Shown piece by piece: positions 1-10,810 of a stretch of DNA of 64,000 nt. The notes below the pieces were generated by a model that saw only the letters and a program-made list of their open reading frames with translations, did not search any database and had not been told where the DNA came from. Where the stretch lies: assembly GCF_000283155.1 (NCBI RefSeq), contig NW_004454160.1, positions 4,440,845 to 4,504,844 of the forward strand, in the 5' to 3' direction. Source of the DNA: Ceratotherium simum simum. Taxonomy: Eukaryota; Chordata; Mammalia; Perissodactyla; Rhinocerotidae. Position numbers and translations under genes: made by a program. Within the stretch, counting starts at the first letter, position 1. Every line of letters begins with the position of its first letter.

Positions 1-233
1 GCCTGGGGCAGGAGCTAGCCTCTTCTGCTGCTGGTGCTGGACACGGTGGCCAGGAGGCAGAGGGCGATGACCAGGTGCCTGCGGGCGATGGCCAGGTGCC
101 TGGGGACGATGGCAAGGCGGTGGAGGAGGCTGGGATGCGGCTGGAGCTTGAGGAGTCGAGCCTGGCATTTGGTGGGGCTTCCGGCCCCTTTCCTCGGACG
201 CTACTTTGTGTGCTCTTATCTCCAGCTCCTCAT
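1..233 (-). CDS. CD2: CD2 exon 5 (partial): proline-rich cytoplasmic tail
   Basis: It encodes residues 242-319, beginning DEELEIRAHKVASEERGRKPHQ, after an acceptor GTTGTTACAG. The proline-rich portion reads PPPPPCHR, then PQAPGHR twice, then PLPPGHR. In human CD2 the two PPPPGHR motifs bind the GYF domain of CD2BP2 and SH3 domains such as Fyn; here the first motif has Cys in place of Gly, and the PQAPGHR unit is tandemly duplicated at the DNA level. The exon continues left of the window. The start VQHQQQKRLAPAPG of the following segment is also as expected for CD2. Confidence 0.95.
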
Positions 234-3200
234 CTGTAACAACAAAACCTCTAGAGAGTTCATCTTGGCAAAACACAATCAACGTAACTATTTCTTGAGT
301 GTACCTCCTATGTACAAGGCTTCATGCCAGCTGCTTTGGGGAATGTGACCAGGAAGCAGAAGCCACCTCTACCCTCTAAGGGTTCCGGGTCTTGTAACGG
401 AGGCAGGAATGCCCACCAGCAAAGTTGCGTGAGAGCCCAGGACTTGAGAGAGCTCTGGGGGCTAGAGGCAAGGAGACATGAGTGGAGGGCTTTGTGCCTG
501 GGTCTCCCAGGAGCAGAGCAGGCGCTCAGACCCCAGAGCCCTGTGTGGTCCTGGAGATCACGCCCTGAGAGCCAGCACCTCGTGTTAGAGCCCTTGTAAT
601 AGGATCTAAGGAGTCAGAGAGGACATTAGTTACTAGCTTCCTTCAGATGGGTTTCTCCCTTAGACCTGCCTTTTGCTCAGTTCTGGTATAATGCAACCCA
701 CATTCTGGTGAGGGGCTGAAGCATAGACGAGGGGCATTTTAGTCCTTAAAAACTTACTACTCTCTCAGAAATTCTTAAGTAAGCCCTGTTTTCTTGGGCT
801 TGGAAGGAAAACAAATGCTCCTCTGGTCCCCTCTCTGGGATTTGCTGCTTTGTGTGTCTGCAGTCCATGAAGACAGGCCCACAGCGGAGGGTGATGGAGT
901 TTTCCCTTGCTATTTTAAAATCACACAGGAAGTCTGTGAGATGCTCAGCTGCAGTGGCCTGGAGGGCCCCTCTGGCCTGCTGGCCTTGTTTGGGTGACAA
1001 GTCAGGTACTCCAGTCCCTGTGCCTAAGGCCATCCTCTTAGCACTCTGTAGGGAACTAGGAAGAGGACGTTCCCCCTGGGGTGAATGGATGGCCACTCAC
1101 ATTGGTACAAGGATGTGCGGCTTAGGAAGCACAGGCCATCTCTGAGCATCACCCTGTAACTCCAACTGCTGGAAATCCAGGCCTCAGATGGCTTTGAAAG
1201 TGAAGACTCAAAGTCAAACGACATGGTTTTGACATGTGGGAGGCTGTGTGCTCTAAGCACACAAAGTAAAGGACACAGAAAGGGAAAAACACATCCTCTA
1301 TGCCATCTTTGGTGCCCTGAAGGGAGCTGAGGTCATGCCAGGGGGCTGCGGACAGGACTTTGACCCCCACCCCAATTCCCATCTGTGGGACTCAGGAGAG
1401 TCCTTTTTTGTCCCCCATATGACAAGCCTGGGCTGGCCAATGGTTGACTAGTCTGTTCACCCACTGTTTTGTTCATTTGTTCTGTGAATATCTGTTCCCC
1501 ACCTTCTAGGCATTAGATGCCATTGCTAAGTGGCAATGATGGCTAAGACACAAATACTGTCCTCAGGAAGCCCACAATCAAGTAAGTGACATGAATGGGG
1601 ACTGCAAATCACAATGTCAGTATCTGGGAAGAGCTCAGGGCCCCCAGAGAGGTGCAGACCAAGAGCCTCATGAGTTCTGGGAGGAGGAGTGGGGTGTGGC
1701 CAGGCGGCGGAGACCTCAGGCTGGCTTGCACAGACAAGGCTAGCTATGGCTCTGTGCAGCTGCGGGTCAGAGCAGGACTGTGGGCCTCAGCATGCCCACA
1801 CCCAGCTGTAGCTTCAGCCACTTCCCAAACATCTGCTCCAAGGAATTCCTCCAGGCTCAGTGTCCCTCTCCCTCCTTTCATCTCCTGGTGACTCAACCCA
1901 GGGCCGGGACTAGGGTGAAGCAAGCAAGGTTCCCAGGCACAACGTTGAAGGAGGCCCTAACTCTCGGGGTTGGGCAAGGGCAGGGTCAACCCTGATAGGG
2001 AGGGTCTCCTTAAATTTTGTACCCTGGGCTCCTTGCCTACCTCACCCTAGTCCTGATTCAGCCTACTGGCCAGAGGATTTGGGGCAAACCATTTAACCTC
2101 ACTGAGCTTAAATTTCCTCATCTGTGTGAATATTATCTGTCTCACAAGATCACTTGGAACGTTGGACAAGATAATGAATATGGGGCTGGCCCCGTGGCAT
2201 AGCATTTAAGTTCTCACATTCCACTTCAGTGGCCCAGGGTTCGCCGGTTCAAATCCTGGGCGCGGACCTACTCACCACTCATCAAGCCATGCTGAGGCGG
2301 CGTCCCACATAGAAGAGCTACAACTCTACAACTGTGATGTATACAACTATGTACTGGGGCTTTGAGGAGAAAAAAGAAAAACAAGAAAGATTGGCAACAC
2401 ATGATAGCACAGGGCCAATCTTCCTCAAAAAAAAAAAAGAAAAATATTAAAAAAAAAAGATAATGAATATAAAGCGTATATTACAGAGATTAGTGTCTGG
2501 CACAAGCGACTGCTTTGTCAACGTGAGCCAATCATCTCGTTAGCCTGGTGAACTTCAGCCTGGTGAAAGCAGAGGTTGTCTTGTCGTGGGGTGGCACGTG
2601 AGGTCCACCTCGAACAAATACATGTTCTTTGACCATTAAGCAACGGAAAAAGGGCTGTTGCAGGGGGAAAGGGGTGGAGAACAGCCTGAGCAAGGGCACA
2701 CAGGTGAGAAAGCCGTGAGTGCCTACGGGACTCAGCAAGCAGTTCTGTTCCACTGGGGTGGAGAGTATAGGAAAGATGGTGGTGGAAGCATGGGGCCATG
2801 CTGGGGTCAGCGGTGTGGCAGCACATGGGGGGCTGAGGGGCAGTGGCTTGCAGGAGACCCAAAGTAAGAAGTCTGAAGTAAAGAAGCCAAATCCAAAGGA
2901 GGCCCAAGGCCACCCCTGCCTGGGAGGTTCAGACCAGGTCCTTCTCTCGGGGGTGCTGGCGGTAGCCGGCATGGATGTGCTGGACCTGCTTCAGGGAGAA
3001 ACCCAGAGTGAGAGGACCCAGCCCTGCTGTGAACATGAGATTGCACAGAACCCGAGCGGCCTGCCCACCTGACTGCATGTCCTGCTGATGGCTGGACGCC
3101 CCCTGCTGGACCCACCTGCAGCATGGAGTCCCAACACCCCCATCTCAGCGCCATGGAGACGCCTGCTGTGTCGTTATCCGGACACACTGCCTTGGCGGCC

Positions 3201-6200
3201 TGGGTGCTCCTTGAGCCAGCTCCCTACTTATGAGCAGAACCTTTTCATTCTTGGTGGGTTGTCGGACAGGCCCGATTTGAGGAAGAAACAGTCCCAGCTC
3301 TAACACATCCCCTCTGAACAGCAAATTGGAAAAGGGGGTGTAATCACTTTTTTGGTTTTAGAACAAGTGTGTTCCTGTGAGTCCCTGATGCTCTGAAATT
3401 TTATGGTGTTCCTAGGTGCTTGGTCCTGAACACACCTTGGGCCACCCCCTTAGGAGGAGACAAGATGTTTGTTCATAGAAATGGTGTTTTGAAGCTAATC
3501 TTTCTACCCACGTAGAGATGGGTGGCTCATTCAAAATGCGTCCACAAAGCCTTACACTGAGTTGGACTCAGGTGGTGGATTCCAATGAGGCCGACCTGGA
3601 TTCAGCTTCTCAAAGCTCCCACATTGTCACCACTGAGAATCTGTTTTTCAAAAATCAAGCTAACCACAAAATGGAACAAACTGTAACCGCCGGTTACAAC
3701 CCTGACATTCTGAAACTACTCGTCTCCATTATTTTCTTTCCAGAATCAAAGTGTCATCCCCATGAGCTGCCGCCGTGGGGACTTTGCCCGGCCTGTGGTG
3801 GTGGGACAGAAGAGGGGGAGCTTACCATTTCTCCGACTGTTCTGTTTTCTCCTCTTGCTGATGTACAAAATGAACAGTATCACAAAGACAATGAGGATGA
3901 GCCCTCCTCCACAGATGCCACCGATGAGATAGAAATCCAGACCTTTCTCTGCAAGAGGAACAGAAGCGGGATGGAGGCAGGGGTCCTGGGCAGAGGGGCC
4001 ATCTCTTTGCTCTGGCCACGAACTCCTGCCTCCCGCATTAAGCAGATAAAAGAGCCTGAGGAGACTTATCAAACTCATGAAGGCCAAGCTCATGGAGGGT
4101 GATACATTGAGTCAATTCCTGAAAGGATGCAGGGTCCAGGATAGAAGGCTCCTTGGGGAACTGCTCTCCTGGCCTAGAAATGCCTGCCTGATCCTTCGTG
4201 TGCCAGGACACCACTTACTGCCCTCCATCAAAAGGAACGTCACAGAAGTTTAGGTCTGAGAAGGGGTTTAGAGACAGTCTAGTGTAACCTCTAGTTGCGT
4301 GGACAAGGCCCAGAAAGGCAGGATGAGTTGCCTGGGGCCACACAGTATCTGTTCCTGAGTGGTTCCTTTAAGCAGCCCCTGGTCTTGCTGTTTCTTGAGT
4401 ATTTATCCAGCTTTGTCTCTGGCTGCCCTCCTACACCATGGTTTTTTTCTCACCCTCTTGACCAGGCAGGGTAAAAGTTTCACCTCTTCAGCCCAGCCCT
4501 CTGACCTCCCAGTGAGCACCCCCTCCCAGGTTTTCCCTGGCCTGTGAGAGAAACTCAGACAGGCAGCAAGTTAGCAGCAGCAGCGGACTTGCTCTTCAGC
4601 TCGCAGATCTTCAGTCGCTGTGATGCAATGAGGATAACAATGACTCAGAGTTAAAAGAAATGGGTTTGAGTGCAGGCTTGTCTAGGCAAGAGCTGTGTGA
4701 CTTTTGGCAAGTTACTCGACCTCTCTGAGCCTGTTCCTTTCTTTGTAAAATGGAGATAATGAAACTTACGTCACGGGTGGCTGTTGGAAGTCAATCAGAT
4801 AATGAATGTGAAAGTGCTTTGTAAACTGTAAAACAACACACAAAGGTGAGGTCCTGCTTTTAGTAGCGCTCTGTGTACTCGCGTTTCTGGAAGCTGTTTC
4901 CCGAGAGGGGTGCTGGGCTGTCTGCCCTTTGTGAGTCAATGGCAGTTACAGAGGCAGCAGCTGCAGGCAAGTGTCAGGGGACTGTACATCTGAAGAACAA
5001 ACTGGAGCTCGGCCCAGCATCACGAGGGAACCCTTCTTCAGCCAACATTCCTAGGAAGACTCTGTTATACATGAAGCCCAGGATGCGTCCCAGGAGCAAG
5101 CCCGAGGCCCAGAACCAAACTCAACAGACTTTCAGACTGCAGTGGTTTGTTAATCCTTGCTTTCTTTCCTCAAGTCTCTCTCTGGCCCGTTCTTGGCCTG
5201 CTGGTTACGCGCCGCTGTATGCTCTGGGGATGACGGGCTTCCACTAGAAGAGCAGGCATAATCCTAAACCGCTGTGAAACTGGGCCAAGAAAGGATCCAG
5301 GGCCTTTAAGCTCCGCTGGCCTGGAAGAAGGGCTGGGACCGCTGAGTCTACCTCTGGCTGAGCCCAGAACTTCCCAGGGTCTGACCCAGGTGCGCCAGGG
5401 CAGGCCTGGAACAAGTGGGGAGCACGTGGTGAAGCCCTGCAGCCGCCAGCTCGTCTTCTGTCCGAGTCCTCACACAGGGCGGCCACACCCTTCTCTTGGG
5501 CACATTCAGGGATGTGGGAACGCGTTACACAGTCTCTTCGCAGGTTTGTCCAGCGCAGCCCTCTGGGGTGCCTGGTGGTGCTCTCCGCAGGGAACATTCC
5601 AGCTTGTCTCAGAGGAAGCTTTGTCTCTGTCATTCAAAACTATGTCCTCACAGTCTAGAAATCCAACCACACTCCTTTCTGCACTCTGTCTTGGAGATAA
5701 CATGCCCATAATTGATGTGGCGGAGTCCTTCTTGTGTGTCCAAACCTGCTGCTTCCTCCTCGTAGTTTGGTTTTAAGTAGTTTCTCACCTTTTCTGAGCC
5801 AAATGGTTAGTCTTATCATTGCTCCTCTCTGCCTTGGCCTTCTAGGATGAAATGTCCAGATGCCTTTTAGTCTTCAGGAGCAGTCTCCTCCTCCCCAGTC
5901 TCCCCTGGGTATTCCTCCTGTCTCTTTAGTGGCCCTTTCTGGACAAGCTCCTTCTCTGCACCACAGAGTAAGGGACATGAACATTCCAGCTCGAACCCCA
6001 GCTTCTCCCAAGGCCCTCCCCTCTTCCCTCCATCCCTAATGCACCACATTTTTGTACTGGTGGGATCTGGTTAAAACAAACATGGAGTAGGGTCCAGATA
6101 AAACACAGGATGCCCAGTTAAAGTTGAATTAAACGACGAATAATTTTTAGTATAAGTATGTCCCATGCAACATTTGGAACATATTTATAGTCATGTGGCC

Positions 6201-9200
6201 CATAACAACGTCTTGGTCAGTGACAGATTGCCTATAGGACAGTCGTCCCCTAAGATTAGTACCATATAACCTAGGTGTGTAGTAGGCTATGCCATCTAGG
6301 TTGTGTGAGCACACTCTATGATGTTCACACAATGATGCATTTCTCAGAACGCATCCCTGTCGCTAAGTGATGCATGACTGTATACTGTCTTTTTATTTTC
6401 TAAATCTGGCAACTCTAATCAAGGGCCTCCTGAAAGGGGAAGAGAAATTGGGAAGCCAAGGAGAGGCCACTTCCTTCCCTGTGCCTTAGTTATGGGGGGA
6501 CGTGGAGGGATGGCAGTTGGGCAAACATGACGGGGTGAAGGGATGCTGGTCTAAGCAAGTCGTTGGCAGACTCTAAGATGGCCCCCTGTAGTTCTCTGCC
6601 TCCTGGTATTCCCACCTGTAGGTAATCTGCTCCAACTGAATGTGGACCAGACTTACTGAGTTGCTTCTAATGACTAGAATATGGCAGATGTGATGGGATC
6701 TCTACCACTTCTGAGACTAAGGTATAAAAAGATCATGGTTTTTGTCTCGGGCACTTGTTCTTGCTCTCGGATTGCTCTGAGGGAAGCCAGCTGCCGTATT
6801 GTGAAGCAGCTCAATGGCCCACCTGAGGGAGCTTGGACGTGACTGATACGAGTGCAGCCCCTGCCGTGAAAGACTCTGAGCCAGAACACCCAGCTAAGTC
6901 GCTCCTACATTCATGATGCACAGAAACTGTGAGATAATAAGGGCTGGTTGTTCTAAGCCAGTAGATATGAGGTAACTTGTTATGCAGCAACAGATAACTC
7001 ATTCCAAGTATACATAAAAAAGCCTTACTTCTAGCTTCACACCAGCTCAGGGCTGCTTCTTGGGGTCACTGACCAGCCACAGTTACTTTAGAAACTTAGG
7101 GCCTCTGGACAAATAAGTGTTTGTGCTCAGTTTCCCTTCAGGGGGGTTGACCAGACAGCACTGGAAAGATAGTCACAGAATATCAGATGAGTAGACTCTT
7201 GGGGATCATGGGGCTCATTTTCTTTGTGGATCAGGAGGCTGACACCCAGAGACGGGGAAGAAACTCTGTCAAGGTCATCCCACTAAGCGTGGACAGACCC
7301 AAACTAGAAGTCCAGGCCTCTGGATCCCAGAGCTTGAGCGCTACAGCAGGCCCCCTCTCAAAAATTAATTCTAGGGGTCATGTCAAGCTGGGACACTGGG
7401 GAAGAGCTTAGACTCCTGGAGTTTCAGGACTTCCTTGTGCTGGCACCAACACAGCGCTGTCCACTCTGTGGCAGGAGGAGCATCGCCTCACTGTGTCCAC
7501 GGTCCTCCCTGGTCTCGAGCTCTCCTCCTCCCACGCCCCTAACTCCCAGGTTTCCACAGGCCTTCTACCCTTGCCTCTGATAGGAGTGCTGGCCAGCTCC
7601 CCTCCAGAAAGGAATCTTTCTTTTGCTCCCTGCTCTATCCTTACCCTGGGAGTCACAACCATGGTCCCTAGCTAGCCAGGGACCTTGGGTGAGTCAGTTT
7701 GCCTCTCTGGGAAACGGGGGTTTGCATGAGGTAACCTCTACAGCTCCTTCGACCTCTTTAATCTGGCAATTCTTTCTCCCGGAAGAGGATCCTTTTAATT
7801 GCCTGAGGTTGAATCGTGCTCCGTGGGAACACACCTGAGGTGGGTAACTCCAGAACACCACCTTCTCTAAGGCTTCTCTTGAAAGTTTCCAGGAGGAAGA
7901 GGTATGTTTTCAATTCTTGTCCGGAGCCAAGGCTGCCTCCCAGCCCAGGCACGCAAGCCCTGGAGCGGGCCTTTGCCGTGGGCCTGGCAGGCTGTATGTG
8001 AACTTGGGAAGTCTGACCAGGGACCGCTACGCACCTGCACACTTGATGGCCACCGTGCTGGTTTCCTTGCTGATTGTGTTATTTGCCGTGCAGTTGAATG
8101 ATGCATTCAGGTTGGTGGTCCACTTGTATACGATGACCTTCTGATGACCTTCTCGGATAGTCTTCCCGTTCAGATAGAGTTTTAATTCAGGGTCAGTTCC
8201 CTTTGTCACCTCACAGGTCAGGGTTGTGTTGATACAACTCCAGGAGATCTTAGGTTTTGAGACCGTCTCTGAAAAGAAAATAAAAATCCAATTCATATGA
8301 GGCAATCTTCTGATTTTAATAGACACACCTATTTATAGAGGGGAAATGGAGTCAGTTTGGAATGAGGGAACAATTTCAGGGACCTCTAGCTATTTTCAAA
8401 AATCATGTTTATTTTATTTTATTTATACAGCATACTCAGAGCAAATTGATTTTTGGTAAAATTCATAGATATATTATATATCAAGTGTTTATGTGCTGTT
8501 TTATACCTTAAAATGTTTTCACATACATGATATCATTTAATCCGCACAAACAGAAAGGCAGATGTTTTTCTTCCCATTTACAGATGAAATGCCCAGGGCT
8601 CTGAGAGGTGGAGTGGCTGGTCTAAGGGCACCCAGTAATAAATGGCAGATCAGACGAGGAGCTCACTTTTCCGAGTCCAAGTTCAGTGGTATGGGTCAGA
8701 GGGTGACCACGTCCTGATCCCCTCTCACTGAGGAGCTGAGGGGGCAATGTTTCAAGAGCAGCCAGGAAGCCTCCCCTGGAAGAATCCTTACATGTGTGGC
8801 CTGGGGCCTTGGTTGCAAATGAAGCCCTCCCCCTTCAACCTCCCTTCAGGGTCCTGGGAGCAGAGGGCCAGGTGTGCGGCTCAAGCTCTGGAGGGAAGGA
8901 ACATCAGCCCTGATCCCCGCCCAAATACGCTTGGCCACTCACTGTGCCTGGCTGGACCTTATCTACAAGAGAAGGATAAGAAAGACGTGCCCCACTTGTC
9001 AACAGGGACAACCCGTGACAAAGCCCTGGGTAAATTGTTAGGTGCTGACATTATTGGTGGTAGTTGTTACAGTCATAATCATAAACTCCTTGCCTCTCCT
9101 TTTCTGACACGATAATATTCAAAGGCTGCGTCACAAAAGAAAAACGCCTGGCCTTGGCATCAGATGGGCGAGGTCCAAATCCCACTCCCCCACTTCTAGC

Positions 9201-10769
9201 TGTGTGACCGAATTCTTTTTCTTCTCTTTTGTTTTTTTCCTCATCCTTTCCTCTCTTTCCCCTCATCCTTTTCCTCTCTCTCAGTTTCTCTCCATTAATT
9301 ACACACATGGGCGGCTTATTTTTCGGTGACGCCCCCTCCCTGACTCTCAGGCAGCAATATCTTCCCTGTGAACTTTCCCACCAGATTTCATTCCTGTCCC
9401 AATATATAGGCATATGGAAATGAGGTTTTCTTCCCATCCTCTGCTTCTGTGTGCCCCAGAAGGAGGAGGACGGAGAAACATCACCACAAGGGCAGGGTCC
9501 ATGCACAGTCTAGGGGTGAGTCAAGGAGTTTACTTGTCTTTTCAAAATGGAAACATTCTTTTTTCTATCTACAAGAGTAAGATCCGATCATTGGAAGAGT
9601 TGATAAAATAAACAACGTGTTTCAAGAAGATTAAAAATCACTTGCAATTCCACTACCCAGAGTCGATAATTATTAATGTTTGATGTTTATCTTTACCAGT
9701 TGTTTTCTATGCATACTACACATATAAATAATGTTTTAAAAACTAAAACTGGATCATATGATTTTGTAGTCTGCCTTTTTTCCTTTATGGATCTCTTAGG
9801 AAATTCTTTCCTTTATGAATATCAATAAATATATATCTCCACCATCTTTATAAACGACATGTTCTTAATTTAGTTAGTAAGTTTCTAACTGCTGAGGACT
9901 TTTAAATCCTTCTCAGTGTTTCACTAACAAACCGCACAGTGGTGAGCAGCCTCTCAAGGTCATATCTTTGTACAGATCCTCTCTGTAAGACAGCTTCCTA
10001 CAAGAGGCATGGCCGGATCAAGTGGGGGCACACCTCATAGATGAGAACTCCTTAATTTGAAGTTGCTAGGATTAACTCCTTCTCCACTAATGTCTGTTTT
10101 TAAGGGGCTTCCTGTTGCCTCTCCAGGCAGTGGCAGCAGCCCTCTCATTAAGGAGATGTGGTCACAAATGGCATGGATGGACATTGAGGGTATTATGCAA
10201 AGTGAAATAAGTCAGAGGGAGAAGGTCAAATACCGTATGATTTCCTTCATTAAGTAGTAGATAATAACAACAAGAAACAAGCACTTAGAGACAGAGATTG
10301 GATTGGTGGTTACCAGAGGGGAAGGGGGGAGGGGGGAGGGCGAAAGGGATAATTCGGCACATGTGTGTGGTGATGGGTTGTAATTGGTATATGGGTGGTG
10401 AACATGATGTAATCTATGCAGAAATAGAAGTATAATGATGTATACATGAAATTTATACAATGTTATAAACCAATGTTACTGCAATAAACAAACAAACAAA
10501 AAAAGGAGATGTGGGTATCAAGACTAAAGCCGTGAAAGGCTTGGAAAAACAAGGAGATGGGGGAGGGCATTATCACTGAGCGAACAGGTATTGTGACGCA
10601 GGAGCTGCAGGCCACCTTTCCTTAGTTGTCTCCTTGAAGCCCTGTCTCGCTGAATATCCCATGGAGTTATTATTATGAAAATCAGCCTCAGAGCAGATAG
10701 AGAATTTGCCCAAGGCCGTGCGGCAAGTAATGGCGGACCGCAAATTGAGATACAATGCTTTGTGACACT

Positions 10770-10810
<41 letters not shown>

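Larger units (their letters stand above)
3949..8034 (-). other. CD2: CD2 intron 3
   Basis: This intron of 4086 bp begins GTGCGT and ends TTGCAG. It contains a MIR, a nested pair of DNA transposons and an MLT1-like LTR, listed separately. The stretches 4840-6080 and 7010-8030 show no recognisable exon; a MIR3-like scrap lies near 7170-7330. Confidence 0.85.

Noticed and set aside
3518..4102. 194-codon plus-strand open frame
   Set aside because: It is antisense to CD2 exon 4 and its flanks, with no recognisable domain.
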